From Pezizomycotina sp. ARF18 (lineage: Eukaryota > Ascomycota): DNA of 59,728 nt. The notes beneath the pieces are model-generated. The model did not search any database. It was not told where the DNA came from and saw nothing but the letters and a program-made list of their open reading frames with translations. The translations under genes were made by a program, and so were the position numbers. Shown here piece after piece: positions 22,501 through 37,500 of this stretch. The stretch spans positions 1-59,728 of the forward strand of contig AZLU01000243.1 of NCBI GenBank assembly GCA_002224055.1. The letters are read 5' to 3'. The number at the start of each line of letters is the position of its first letter. The stretch's first letter is position 1.

Positions 22501-25500
22501 AACCTGCGACGCAGGGTGCTCAATCGAATCTTCTTCCTCCTTGACCGCGGGTTCGGGTAGGATAACATCATAAAATTCTCGTTCGAATGCAGTCTGTTCC
22601 GGTTCTTCATGCAAGATTTCAACAGCGTGATAAGGAGACATCGGCGGGCTAGTTGGCAGAGGAGCAACTTCGTGAACTTCGAACAATTCAGGATGCTCAA
22701 CTTCTGGAGTAGCCGCTCTAGTCATAGGGACGCGGGATAGGTGCTTTCAAGCATGATTGGAGGTTGCTCAACTTCAACTTCATTCGAAGGTCGCTCAGAT
22801 GGAACAGGAGATTGTTCACGGACTTCAGGTACGACCACAGATTCATTGTAAATTGACGATGGTCTGCTGGCAGGAAGAAGCGGAGCAACTTCAATGTCAG
22901 TAGCTTCGAAGGGCGTATGCGAAGTTGGACTCATTGGCAAAGTGAAGTGTTCAGGTTCGGCCTCATCCATCATATCTGCGGCTAGGGTTGGTGAACAGAT
23001 TCCAGAGGAGTAGCGGGCTTGAGTGTGGCGATGCGTGAATGCTTGCAGGGAGAATCGGCAGCATCGGAAGGCTTTCGGAAATAGATGGTGCAATAACAGG
23101 GCTCTCCGGGAGTGCGACGTGTTCTTCAAGAGAAACTTGAGCTGAGACATCTGTAATGACCTCTTTGTCGCTAGCAGGTTCAAGGACAGTAGCGGGTAGA
23201 TCCTCAGCTTCAGACAGTTCATTGAATTCGACAGTCTCAGCTGGAACACCAAGGGAGTCGCATGAACACTGGCAGGCAGTCCTGGAATATCCAGAGCGAT
23301 TTCGCGTTGTGGGCTCGCTGGTGTCTGAAGAGGCGTTTGGGGAAGGTGGACATCATGAGGTTCTGCTAGTTGCCTCTCCTCGCCCGCAATAGCCGCTGCG
23401 TCGGGAACTTCTCTCGCCGTGTCCTGTAGTATGTTTTCTGACATGTCCTCGGGACCATCTCTGAGGGTTCATCTTGAGGCAAGAGTATGGCGATGCGCGC
23501 ACACTAGTTGGCAAAGGAAGTACATCCATGTGGTCGCGCTCAGATCCAGGCGTAGATGGACGGCTCAAAGGTAGAGACGAAAGTTCTGGACCGGTGGACG
23601 ATTCGAGAGGCTCGAGCGCCGGAGAAGGAACGGAGAGATGGAAGGTTCTTGAGGTCCCACATAAGGAGATGGGAGCACACTAGCTGGCAATTCGGAACGT
23701 GAAGAGGCTGCTGTTGGATAACAGATGGTTCGGAAAACAAGGACGGCGATCTGCTCCTAGGAATAGCTGGCAGCTCACCAATTCAATCGGTGTGGGCTGG
23801 GGCACAGTCTCATCGTCAACCGCGGTGGTTGCAGGTACTTGTTCGTGATATGGCGAAGAAGGTCGCGTAACTGGCAAACCATGTTCAATGACTTCATCAA
23901 TATGTTCCATCTCGATGCCAGCAGAAGTAGATGGCCTGCTGGCAGGCAAAGCCATAGACTCTGCGATATCCACCCGAGGCAAAGCATCCAAAGTAACAGC
24001 AGATGGTCAACTTCTTCGTGGACGGACTCAATCTTCGGCCAGGCTTCGATTTCGGACGGGTGTTCATGCTGGTCATCAACTTCGCGCGTAAGAGAAATCG
24101 GGACCACGGAGGACTTGTTGGCAAGTGAACATCTTCCGCAATATTCGCCGAGGAACAGCGACAGATGAAGCCGGGCTACCAGGGAGTTGAAGATGTTCCG
24201 CTTCGAGAGACACTGGTTCCTGTTGTGTTGGTTGAGAAACTTCTAAAGTGTGGGCCGGTTGAGCAGCAGGTACCATTCAATAGGTTGCTTCATTTCAACA
24301 AAGGCTCCGTCGTGAACGTGATATGGCGAGGAAGGTCGAGTAACTGGAAGAACAGGCATTTCCTTGGAAGGCCGTCCGGTTGCCCAACGGTAGCATGGAC
24401 AACGGGAGATGTCGGTATGCTGTCTGGAAGTTGATAGTGGCCTCTTCCACGACAGACGTCTCTTTTTCTGGTGCTGCAATTGGCAGAGCCTCTTCGGGAG
24501 TACGATCACCTTCATACGCAGACCAGACACTGCAAGGAACCTGAGGATGTTCAACGAACTCGCGCTCAGAAAGAACAGTAGGTGAGGCGTATGGAGTTGA
24601 CGAGATTTCTGGGAGAGGAATAGCATGTAGGCCATCGTCTTCCCGGGAGATGACTTCCTGAGCTGGCTTCTCTTTTTCAATTGCTGAGCGGGCAGCTCGC
24701 GAACTTCACTATCAGCATAAGCGGACGATGCGCGCTGCGAGGAAGTCCATGTTCGTGGGCCAACGCCGCAGCAAGTCCTCCAGGTGATGCAGCGACTGGA
24801 ACCAGAGAGAAGCTTCGGCTGGCGATGTTACTGGAGAGAGGGGAAGAGAAGGATATTCCTTGTCAATCGGGTGTTCCTTCACGGCATCCTCCGCTGTTGG
24901 AGTTGAAAGCAACGTCGCCATGTCTCTTTCCGCAACATTTGGTGAAAGTACTGGCGATCCAATGTGGCTTGTAGGCAAAGATGGAAGCTTGTGGATTCCC
25001 AAAGCCTCAGTGTCCGGAGTAATAGCGCGACTAGTCGGAAGCTCAATGGTATGGTGTTCGAGCTCAGCCGGTGCCGTGGCGAGAACTTCCGATACAAGCT
25101 TCAAATCTTCATCTGCATCTTGCACCACGTCCGTTGCTTCTTGGTGTATTCTTGTAACAGGCTGAGCGATCTCCAGTCTGCCATCCTCCTTGGGGCAAGA
25201 TATGGCGACGCTGGGTGACTTGAAGCAATAATTCTGGTTCGAAGGAAGGCAGGACCAGATGAACTGGTGACGATGGTCGAGTCTCCGGTAAAGGCAGGTG
25301 TATGGCTCTTCAACAGATCTTTCCACAGTGGGAGCAAAAACATCTTCGATTGTAGCCGGTGGGACATCCTCGGCTGCAGGCAGCTGAGATTTAACCAGTT
25401 CAGCCAACGGAGAGTGTGGTCGACTAATCGGGAGGTGTGGAAGCTCTATAGGAAGTTGTGGCTCTTCTGCTTCTACCTTGGTGATAATGGCAGCTCTGGC

Positions 25501-28500
25501 AATTGCTCAAGAAGCTTCGATGCTTCGTCGACGCGTTCCGGCTCCTCGGAGCCTTTCTCTCTGAAAAGTACTTGCATGGGATCATAGGATGGCACTTGCA
25601 CTGCTCGAACTTCCAAATCGTGATCGAATCTATCAATTGGGAAGGCTTGGTGACATCAACGGCGAAGAAAGCTGGCTTCCTGGTAAACCTGGGAATTCAC
25701 CCGATAATCTGAAAACATCCGACTTCTTCAGGAACGGCAAGGATCTCTCCACGGCGATGGCAGCCATCCTGGACAGCGACTCGTCAGAGCTCTTGTACGA
25801 TAGCTCGCGTGGCGGCGACATTGGCGGGCTGATCGGAAGCGCCGGGTACTCATCCTGAGCAAAAGCTGAGAAGCTGTCAAGGCTGCGGGAACATCGTCGT
25901 CATCCGGTGGAGAAGGCGGTCGAGTCAAGGTAACCGGGACTTCTTCAAGCGGGAGCGAGGGTCGGCGATCTGTCAGCTCGGCGAAATCAATGGGTGGCGG
26001 CACCACAGCTTTGACAAGAGGAGATTCGGGAGGCTGGATGGTAGCATCGGTGCTCGGAGCCATCTGCAAAGAATGACAAAGGTGCATCGACTGGGGAGAC
26101 GACGGCCGACTCTGGAAGGTTAATTCGGTGAGCAGGGGCCTGAGAGGCATCTGACTCTCGGGAGCTGTAGTGACAATTTGTTCGACGGACTTAGCAGGAG
26201 CTGCGGCTGAGCAAGTTCTTCGGTTCTAGCGAGCTCTTCGATATGAGGCAATTCCTTCTCCATCGCGATTGTGACAGGAGATCCGACATGACTGTGCGGC
26301 AGCTCAACAGCCCCTGGAAGCCCGTCCTCGCGGCTAAATGTTTGACCAAGAGGGCTCAATGGTGCGAGGGCTGGGCTTGCCGGAATCTCCGGATATTGCT
26401 CCTCAGTGGGCTGTGCGAGTTCTCGACTGACATTGGTCGCGAGGCCTACAGACGGAATAATCTCCACCAAACTTTGCTTTGCCAGATTTGCAGGTCGCTC
26501 AATGCGCACTTCTTCGACAATTGGCGAATGGATACTCTCAGCGAGCTCAGGAAGTGAATGGTGTTCGATGATTTCAGTGACAGGGGAAGCGTCGAGACTA
26601 GCGGGAAGCGCCAGTGTATGTCCTTGGATGTCTTTCGTTGTTGATTCTGGAATGGCAACCGATAATGCCGGGCGTTCGGTTGGAGTTTGCGTTTCAACGA
26701 GGGGCTGTTCAACTTCGCTGATGTCGTCTTCTTGTTGAACTTCCTGAAGCATTGGCGAATGAGGTACACTGAGCGGCAGCTGTGGCACTTCCAATGACAT
26801 CTCCCTCGGAGAAGGTAACGATTCCACTGGGCTCATTGGCAACTGTGGCAGAGCATCGTAGGATGGAATTTCCACTTGCGTCTGTTTCTCCTCCGGCCCA
26901 GAGAGTACTGCCTCAAGGCTCGGAAGAATCTCTCGGGTCCCAGGAGCAAGGGCGACAGGGCTTGGAGCCATCTCTGGTGAGTGCAGCACGCTCCGCGGGA
27001 GGCCTGGTAGCTCATAATCCGGCGCACGGAAGATCTCGGATGCTGGAGAAGCTACCAAGCTAGCAGGCAATTGAATGTCCTCATGACGTATGACAGGTGT
27101 CGAAGGTAATGCAACCGGTTCTGGAGTTTCGATTACGACGTCATGGCGTTCCTGAATATCGGGGATAATCTCGCGTTCAGATTGGACCGAAGGTATCGAC
27201 AGGATTGGCGAATGTGGTTCGCTGAACGGCAGCTCGGGAAACGCGTAATGAGGAAGCTCGATACCTGGCGAAACTGGGTGCTTTGGGGAAGACCGGGAAG
27301 CTCGACAGGGGCATCTAAAGGCGCTTGAACCTCACGCTCGAGGGGCTGTTCGATTGCGACTGGGGCATCGAAGGTGGCGAAATTACCGGCGACGAGACGC
27401 GTTCGATTGATTCAACTGCGGCAATAGTTGGAGACGCGACTCCGCTTGATGGCAAGCTGAAAGCATGAGATGGAGCTTCGATATCGTGGCTGGCTCCAGG
27501 CGTCGAAGATCGGCTCATTGGTAGATGCAAATCGAACGGTCCGGAATGACTTTCCTCATCAACAACATCGTGATTTTTCGCGTCAATTCGCCTTCTTTTC
27601 TTGGACTGCAGCGACGTTTTCTGCAAGGGCGGTACAGCCGTCAGAGCCTCAGGGAGAATAATCTCCGTTGCCGTAGGAATAATAATATCCCTCAAACCAA
27701 GCCGTTCGGATATACTTGCCATATTTGGAGAGCCAAGATGGCTAGATGGAAGATCCGGCAACGCTACGCCCGAAGCAAGCGAGATTGACGGAGACGCAGG
27801 GGCGCTCTCGGGGAGTAATTCCTCGTGTCTGATTGGCGAGTATAGCGGCAGGCGATAGGAGCGGCATCTGCTGCGATTGACTGTAAAGTTGGCGGCAGTT
27901 CCTTGATAGGAAGTTGCTGAGTCGGCGAGAACCAGGAGATCCGAGGACACTTTGCGGCAGCTCCACATGACGCTCCGGAAGGCCTGCCTCAAATTTTGTA
28001 GAGGCTACAGACGCTGGACTTGCAGGAAGAATCGGGAACTGGATCGCTGCTTCCTTGGCGATAGGAGTCATCGGTCGGGCAAGCGTTTCTTGCACGATTT
28101 CGCGTCCAGGAACGGCGGCAATGATTGGTGAAGCAATGCTGCCATCAGGAAGCAGAGGATATTCGCTGTGAGCGGAGTCGACGGCGGATTCAGCCTCCGA
28201 TGGTGCTCTGCTGATCGGGATCTGAGGCAATTCATGCAATTCCGAATGAGGGAACACTGAAGTCTTATCCTTATCATCCTCTTGAGCAATAGCAATGGTT
28301 TCGGTATCGATAACTTCTTCAAGTTGCCTTTGAGGAGCAAGGGATGGAGATTCGATATCACTCCCAGGAAGGGCAGGAGGGCCGTTCATAAATCCAACTG
28401 AAGATACCACGACGAGAACGAGCCTCTGGCGGAAGGAACTCGCGGCAGCTCGTGCATACCCAGAGACACGTGTCGTGGTTCAACTGGCAATGATGTGATT

Positions 28501-31500
28501 TGATGCGCACTGCGGATTCTGCTTCGATTTCCCCTTTCGTGATAGTGACAGGTTCGTACTCCGATGGGGCTTCGCTAGTCGGGAGATGCGGCAGTGCACG
28601 CTCGAAATCTGGAAGTGAAGTCGCCGACAGGACTGGTGAAACGGAAGCAGCAACGGGAGATTCGGGTAGCGGCAGCATTTGCAGTTCCTCGTCGCGCTGT
28701 GCCGGAGTAGGAGTCTGCTCAAAGTCTGTAGCGATATCAAGGCCGATCTGCGAAGCGGCGTGGCTAGGCGGAAGATAGGGAATAGCCTCGTGAATAGGAT
28801 TCATCTCGGAAGGAGCAATCGGAGCTGGAGAAGTTGGCAAAGGTAGCATTCCCAAATCCTCGTCGTTTTCACGAGCTCGAACCAAAGTAGGTATACGCTC
28901 CGACTCTTCGCCGATAAAGGGCACTTCACGCACCACCTCTTCACCAGCAAGAGACCTTTCAGAGGCAGCATGGCTCAGAGGCAATCCAGGCAAGATATCC
29001 GCAATATTCGCACCAGCAATCAATGAAGCGATTGACATAGGCGATCCTGGCAAGGGCAAATTTTCTACACCTTGTCCCTCAGCAGCAGGCAAAGTAGGGA
29101 CGGCTTCCGAAACGCCTGTTTCTCGAAGGTCTTCGGCATAAACGGAGAGACAATGGAAGCCACGGATGGCGCATAGCTCGCTGGAAGTCCAGGAAGAGAG
29201 ATCCCACCGATTGACTGAGCTGGAGAAGCTGGTCTTGCAAAGGGAGACGAAGGGAGGTGGACGTCCTCTGGTACCGGTAATGAGCGTACCGGCACAGGTA
29301 CCTGGCTACTTGCTCTGGAACTTGCACAGCTTCTGCCTCTGGCGCAGGGCTTGGAGGTTGCGTTGATAGCCTCTCAGTGAAGTCTCGCTCCAAATCTTCA
29401 ATGTCCGCTTCTGACACCGCACCGCTAATCGGAAGTTGAGGCAAAAGCTCAGCAATTGAAGGCGTCTCTTCGTCCGAGACGAAAGATGCTGGCGAAGCAG
29501 GAAGAACAAATTCTTCCGCTGGAGGCGGCGGTGTTGGCTGTCGTTCTGGAAGCTCAACCACTTGCTGTGTCATTTCAACTTCAGATGGCTCGGAAATTGC
29601 CACGTCACGTTCCTGAATTTCTACATCGGTAATAGAGGCAGCACCACTTAGCGGAAGAATTGGCAGTTCTACTGGGACCGCAAAAAATGGTGATGCAGCA
29701 CGCTGAATTGGCGATTCTGGAAGTTGCAGATGTTCGAAGCTGGGTATTTCAACCATGGCGTCTTGATGTACTTCCGGAAATGTTAATGGCAAAGTGACAG
29801 GTTGATCTTGCTCTATCGTTGTTTCAGCAGCAAGCGACGCTTCCGATGGAGCGATGCTGACTGGAAGCTCCGGGAAGGTATCCAATTCTCTGGGGATTAA
29901 CGGTGCAGGAGATTCATATCCAGATATTGGCGATGACGGCAACTCTATTTCATGATGCTCAAGAATCGGAGCTTCAGGTACCGGCTGTACCATTGGCGTA
30001 CTAGGCGCTTCCTCTGGAGTAATCGATACTTCATCTCGGAGCATTCCAGCTTCAGATACCGTACGGCTGTTTGGTAGCATTAGCAAGGCTGCAGGTTCTG
30101 CGAGTGAAACAGGCGATACCGAGCGCGGAGATGGCGAGGACGGCAACGGCATCTCCGCATGCTCACTTGAAACTTGAACATCTACAGGCTAACTGGAATA
30201 TCCTCAACGGTTTCAGGGGCTTCAGACGGCGCACGACTAAGCGGAGACCAGGTAAAGTACCAAAACGGCAGAGTCAAGCTTGCCCGCTTCAGGTGATTGA
30301 GGCGCTGGTGATTCAGGCAAAGGCATCGCCAGCTCCAGTGTCTCCTCCGTTGACAATTGTCGCGGGGTGCTTGGTTCCTTGACGCTTGAGTCCTCCATCG
30401 TAGGCGGCAGTGCTTCAGCAGATTCTCCAGCGGAAATCAATTTCTCGCCTCAACGAATTCTAGCACCTTGTCAGACTTTCGAGGTACCGGAGGAGGACGC
30501 ATGCTCTGTGGCAATTCTGGAATTTTTGTAGCGGTCGTCTGTTCCGGCGTTGCAGGCCTCGAGACTGAAGAGGTAGCACTCGGCGATGTCGGGAGCGGTA
30601 TCGCGGCACCAGCCACGCGAGCAGCAGCGACTGGAACAGCAGCAATAGCCAAAGCTTTAAGAATCTCGGCGTGGGAAGACGGTCGTCTCTGTTGTTGGGG
30701 CGAGAGGAATACCGAAGCAGCCGTGGCGGCATCGTGGAAGTGATCGCTGGTGCCAACGGAAGGCGAAGCGGAGCAGATATAACGATGTCATCATCATCGG
30801 CAGAGGCAACGGGAGCGTCGTGGAACGCCTCCGGACTCATTGCCTCTTGTTGAGGTACCGCTGCTTCAATCTCTCCGTCAGAAATCTCCGAGACTGAAGG
30901 CGGAGGGGGCGATGACATCGTCCTCGGGATGGAAGAAACAATCGACTCACTAGGTGCAATTGGTGAAATCGCTCTCGAGTCTGGCAAATCGAGATCCTGT
31001 CCCTCCAGCGTCACAGCTGGGGCTTGAGTTCCGGCCACCACGGGTGATGGTGACTTGTATGATAGAGCGCGGCTTGGAGGCAGCGTAAAGACGAGAGGGG
31101 TTGCCTCCAGCGCTCCGGGGACGGTGTAAAATGTATCATCGTGTTCATCAAATTCGTGGTCGTCTTCAGGCGTAATAGAAACATCTTTATCAAAAAATAT
31201 AGGCGATCCAAGGCGGCGTTCTGGTTGTTTGGTTGCCGGCTGTAGTTCTGCCTCTTGTTCAATTTCATCAAGTTCCTCAACAGCTACCTCAGGAGCAGGT
31301 TCCGGAACATCAAACCTCTTCAGGAAGTCTCCCGCTGAGAATCTCCTTAAAAAAGACGATACCTGAGGTCGTTGATGTTGAAAGCGTACGTCGGCGATAA
31401 TATTCTCATTCTGTTTAATGTGATCGTTCGTAGTGTTCGTATTCATAGTCGTAGTCGTAGTCGAAATCGTAGCAGGCGGCGGTGGCAAAGTAGCAACGTC

Positions 31501-34500
31501 ATTAATAGCAGCAGTAGCAGAGGGGACACGAGAATAACTGGGGTTCATAAAGGATAGATTGTTCGTGACGCCCGCGTCCCCTGTTTCTTGATCATCATCA
31601 TCATCATCATCACGAACTACCGCTGCTGCTGCTGCTGATCGCGGACGTTCCTTCTCTATGTCCGCGTTAGGCACCATACTACTACTTCTTCTACTACTTG
31701 TGGAAGGGTCTCTGCGGCTACTGTAACTACTACCTTCGCCGCCGCCGCCTTCTTGCGTCGTCGATGCCCCTTGTTCAGGGGTAAACGTACGTTCCAGCGG
31801 CTAACAGAAACGCCTCAATGTTTGAGTCGATACAAAGACAAAAAAATGGAAGGATTGTTGAAAGGAGAATGAGTTTGAAAGGAAAAGGAAGGGAGGGTTC
31901 ATCTTACCTGTTCTTCGTCACCTGTAGCTTCAAACATCTTCACTCTATCGGCGAGCTTACCGGATACTAGCCTCGGTGATGGTTTCTCGAGCGGTTCGAT
32001 GGAACCCACGCGCCTGAGAGTGTGGGTCGAAGAGGATGGCGAAGAGTTGGCGTCAATGTCCATGGAGGTGCGCCTCGAGTGTGAACCCGACGTCCGCCTT
32101 TCCATAGCCACAGTGGTGGGAGACCCCGCAATCTTGGGCGAAACAACTTCCTCCGGTAGCGTCTGGATCCTCGAAGCTGGAGGAAAAGCCGGCGGGGGTG
32201 CTTTGGGCTTGGTCTCGATCGGCGGTGGCGGCGGAGCGTAACCGCTAAATACGTTTCTCGCTCGAGACCACCATCCGCCAGCCTCAGCTGCTGGCGCCGG
32301 AGCTGCGGCTGGAGTAGACGCCGGCGCCTCTTCTTTTTTCGCCTCAACTTTTTCCTCAGTCTTCGCTTCAATCCGTTCTTCCTTCGCCTCCTCGAAGGTC
32401 TGCTCAGTAGGCGTCTGCTCAACCTTCGCCTCCTTGAACGTCTCCTGAGTAGGCGTCTCCTCAACTTTCTCAACGGGAGTAAATGACCTCTCCACGCAAG
32501 CGGAATAGACGATTTCCTCCTCAGCTTCTTTTCACCGTCGGTGGACTGCGGCCTAGAAGGGCCCGATTCCTCTGCAGGAAGCCTCGTAGACGACCGCTTC
32601 TTCCTAACTTCCGATGGAGTCCTCGAATGGCTCCGAGACGACGGCTTCGTAGGCGACTGAGTCCTCTTGATTGTCTCAGAGGCGCCCTCCCAGCGAGCGG
32701 AATGGACGACCTCTTCTTCAGCTTTTGCCTCGGCCACGTACCAGTGGGGGAAGCAACATCAGGCGAAGGGGCTTCATCTCCAGGTGGCGAAATGGTATCC
32801 TTCTTCTTCGACGGGCGGACTCTAGGTAGCGTAGCCGACCTGTAAGATCTCAGCGTGCGCTCTTCACCGCTGGGAGAATCGGCGACGGCGGCGTTCCCTC
32901 GTCGGCTGCTTCTGTGTGGACCGGAAGTGAAGGTTTCTCCGCAGCGAAGATATGCGGTTCAACCGGTTTATCCGCGGCTTCGATCTTCGGCGGCGACGGT
33001 GATCGGAGTGGCTCGCTGCTCTGACTCTTCGATAACATGCGTTGTTGAGATAGTGCGGTATCACGTAGCGACCCGGCGTCCATTGAGGCAGGAGACCTCA
33101 AGGTACGTAAATATTCTGCGGCAGGATTACTCGAGTGGAGCTGGCTGGCAGACCTCAACCTCGGAGAGGGCCGGACATCCCCAACAGGTGGAGACTTTGA
33201 CCAATCTTGACCCGTCCTCCTAAGTCCTCAACACTACCAACAGAGTGCCTCAATTTCGAATATGTCTGAGAAAGCTGTGGTGAAGACTGCGCAGAAGATG
33301 GTAATTGTACGAGTCTCGGAGACTTCGCGCCGAATTCTTCAAAGGGAGTCCTAGTCCGCTGCGGCGACTGAGTAGAGTAACCCGACGACGCAGAAGACGT
33401 CACCTCTCTTGGCGGCGGCGTAAACAATCGGCCTCTCTCTAGGCGACGGAGTAACGGTCGGTCTCTCCTTCGGCGGCGGTGTAACAATCGGTCGTTCCTT
33501 GGGTGGCGGCGGCGTAACAATCGACCGCTCCAGCGGAACCGGCTTCGTCTTCCTCGAGCTAACCATGGTGACCACCGGCGACTCAGGCAGCGGCACGATC
33601 CTCGGCGACGTGCTCTGTCCATACGAATATCGGCGGCGCCATAAATCCTCCAGCGGAGCTTCGGCTACGAACACTCTCGGGAGAACCGGGAAGTGGCATG
33701 TTACGTTCTGAGATTGGCTCAACCGTAGATCCGCTCGGGAGTCCAGCAGATGCTGCCAACAGTCTCCTCCTCCTTGCACTCTCGGGAGACGCAGTAGGAT
33801 CAAAGTCCGCCGGAAGTCCGGCGGATCTCGTAGACCCGATAGACCTAACAGACCCTCTACGCCTCATCTCCGGTGACTCCGAACTAACAGACCGTAGCGA
33901 ACCTTTGCGCCTGAGCTCAGGAGATCCAGGCAATCAACATCATGCGGTAAGATCGACGATCTAGCAGAAGAACTAGTAATCGACCTCATCGATCCCTTTT
34001 GCCTGAGATCAGGAGTCTCCGGAAGTGCGATGTTAGCCTCCTCCATGATAGGAGAAACCGGACTGCTCTCGGCAGACTCAAACTCTAGCTCCTCAGGCTC
34101 TGTAGTAACCGTCGGAATAACCACAGGAGGGATAATAGCGGTCCTACTCCTCACAGAGTGCGGAGAATCCGGCTCGGGAGCTACCGTTGGAATAATAACA
34201 GGAGGAATACTAGCGGTCCTACTCTCACAGAGTGCGGGGAATCGGGCATCCTAACAGCACGAGGAGATACGACGCTGTACTCCGTAGAAGCAATCGACAG
34301 CGACGGAGAAACCGGAAGGTCGATCTCCCTGGCAGTCCTCGACGGCCTCCTGATGCGGTGAGCAGGTTGGTGAGCGGGCGTTACTGGTGCTCTCGAACGT
34401 CTTTCGGGAACTGCTGCTTCAGGCGTCTTCGGTCGCGGCGGCGCTTCAACGATTTGCTGCGCTGGCGTTGATTGCCTGCTTTCCGCGACGGTGAACGGCG

Positions 34501-37500
34501 TCTGGAACCTCGACTCCGGAAGGTAGATGATCTGCGCCGGCGTCTCCGGCTCGGTGTCCCTGGAAACTGAAGCCTCGGTCATTGGCGAAGCCGGAAGCTG
34601 GAATTCCCGCGGCGGCGTTGCAGCGCGAGGGACGGCAACCGGTGGCGGAGGCATGGAACCTCGAGGCACGTGAGCAACGGTTGACGGTCTCGACTCCGGA
34701 AGCATAACAACTTGCGCCGGCAGCTCTATCTCTCTCGGCACGGAAGCCTCTGTAGCAGGCGACGCAGGGAGTTCGAGCTCCTGCGCTGGCGTGAAAGCTA
34801 CAACGACAGGCGGCGGACGTGTAGCACTTGGTGGTACATTGGCCACAGTTGACGGCCTAGACTCCGGAAGCGAGACGACCTGCGCTGGTAACTCGACTTC
34901 CCTCGGTACAGAAGCCACCGTAGTAGGCGACACTGGCAATTCAAATTCCTCGGCGGCGTAGCAGCTCTAGGAACCACAACCGCCGGCGGTGGCGTAGCGC
35001 TCCTCGGTACCTGAGCAAGCGTCGAAGGCCTCGACTCCGGTAACTCAAAGTGTTCTTCTTGGTAATCATCCGAATCGTAAAAGCTTCCCGGGATTGAAAA
35101 AGTTGGCGAAGGTGGTAAAGGCGCAGCCAGGAACGACGAAGAGTACCTGTGCTCCGGTTGCCTCGTCTCGACTGGTTGCGGTACTTCTCTTGTTGGCTCT
35201 GGTTCAGGCTCGACGGTCTGAACAGGAGGCACTGGCACGGTTTCGATCGCAGGTACGGGTACGGGCCCGAAAGAGTCCGACCTCGAAGGAGGCAGCGCTT
35301 CGTCCATAGCGTTAGGATCGAACGTCATAGTACGCGTGACAGGACCACCGATATTTCCCAAGATAGCATGAATCGGCGGCGGCGTGCTCCTCCTCATCTC
35401 CGTCATAATCGCTGCGGCGACGTAGTCCTCCTCTGCGCCATGATCGTCTGCGGCGGCGGCGAAAGCGGAAGCTCAATCTCGTCCGGCATCATGAACTCTC
35501 CCGGCATGTGGAATTCAGCAAGCGTATCCCGTCTTGTTATCATCGGCGGCGGCGAAACGGGTAATTCGATATCCCTCGCGATGGCAAACGGAGGCGGCGA
35601 CGGCGGAAGCTGAATCTCGTTCGGGAGGGTTGACGCTTCCACCAGTTCAAAGTCGGACTCGGATGTTTCAGACGGCGTTGGAGACGGCGGTAAAGAGGTC
35701 TCCTCGGCGTACTTGAGCTGCCTGCTCATCCGTCTCCGTTCCCTCCTAGTAGCGGCCTCATCATCACTTACCTCACCAACATTGTCATAACCCTTGAATC
35801 CGTGCTCCTTCATAGTCCTCTAACAATCGACTCCGCGCTCTCCTCATCAGACGACAGCGACGCCGCGTATCCCGATCTTCTGTCACTAGCAGGCACACCA
35901 GCCTCAAGGTCAATACCGAGACCCGCAAGACCAGCGCCGACCATACAGCACGTAGTATATCGTTAAAGTCGTGAGAATCGCGAACATCATCCTCAAAGTG
36001 CGCAGGACCATCTGATTAGGCGGCGTCACGAATCCAGAATGGACGTGCTCGCTCTCATCACGCTCGGACAAGCCTTCATGTTCATCTTCACTAATACGTT
36101 CATCGTTCTCGTAACCACCGAGTCGTTTCCACGGCTTATAACCCCTCTCCGACTCTTCATCTTCCTCGGGAACGACGGGTAGAGCTTCAACGTATCCTGA
36201 GCTCCGGAGCAGAATACTCCTATCAGAAACATCGTGCTCTCGCCATCCGAAGAAATACCAGAGTGGGAATCATCGTACTCGTTATCATAATGGTTTTCTG
36301 GGGATTCGGGCGCCTCAGGTAAATGTCCGTGTGCGATTCATCATCCGACGACTCGGCCAGCAGCGACATATCCCTCTCGCCCTCGTCACCGCTCATAAAA
36401 CCGATTCCAGAACAATACTAGCCGGCGGTGACGGAGTAGGCGGGATAACAACGACCTCGGAATCTGTAAATCGATAGACGGCCGGCGAGCCCTAAACCCA
36501 GTCTCGAACGGTTCCGGTAGCACTTCCGTCTGCACGATACAAGCATAGCAGAAAGGTCCTCAGTATCAGACCGGTGAAATGCTCCTGAACGGCCCTGCTG
36601 GAAGAACTCCTACGCCTAACATTCGTGAAGTAATCTTCCGGCGAGGACGTGTACTCTCCACCTTCAGCAGGCGGCGAGTACGGCGGCGACGGAGACTCGG
36701 CCGGTGTTATCGCGGGAGAGTGCATAGGCGACTCGATCGGTACGTTCGCGAGTAAAGCCCTTTCGTAATCCTCCTGCAGCTGCTTCATTTCGTCCTCGTC
36801 AGAGTCGTAAGTCGGCGAATGGGATCTAGATCCAGACGTGGGGCCCAGATAACTTCTGTTCTCCGTGATCTCCGCTGCTGGAAGAAGTTTCCTTCCGGTC
36901 GATGGGAGCGGTTGTTCCATTTCTCGTTCGAGCGCTTCTCTCTCGCGCTGGCTGTTGTCGAAGGATCCTGCGTGCTTCCGAAGCGTCTTCGTACGCACGT
37001 GTCTCCTCCTCTTCGTAATCGTTCGGAAAGTAAGGTCGTGATTATATCCATACTGCATAAAATTAATAGGTTCAAGCTGAGAACTCTCAAATTCATGCGA
37101 CGGCCATCTCTTCGGCGCATAAGTAGCCAGCGCAGCTGCAGTCGTGAACGGATCAACCAAGCATCAGAAGCATCATCAGCAGCGGCACCTCCGGCGGTTC
37201 AACAACGACAAATTCATCATCGTCCGAAATAATCTCATACTCTTCATCAGTAGCCGGAAGAGGAATACTCTCGGTAAACGATTCAGACGAGAAACTCTCG
37301 AACGACTCCGCATCGTCAAACTCCTCGTCGCTGCTGAACGCACCGGGGACGTGACGGTGATCGTGCGGCTTGTGTTCCTCCCGTGGCAACTCTCGGTCAT
37401 GCTCGAACGGGAACTCTGGCTTCTCGGCAGCGATGTACGGCGTAAGTACTCGAGGAACATCAGCTTCGGTCGTAACTTGCGGTTGGCTAATATCCCTAGC

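Larger units (their letters stand above)
31908..35820 (-). other. Pro/Ser-rich segment with several short repeat families
   Basis: Includes ERSFTPVEKVEETPTQETF with a 13-residue echo (near 32440), AGGWWSRARNVFSGYAPPPP (near 32250), an eleven-residue [KR]ERPIVTPPP run (33420-33550, four copies), GSPELRRKGSLRSV-type boxes (33660-34030, about five copies) and a 58-residue repeat (34500-35070). Mostly disordered, rich in proline-directed Ser/Thr. Frame changes near 35405, 34950, 34230, 33950, 33590, 33410, 33180 and 32510. Confidence 0.65.
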
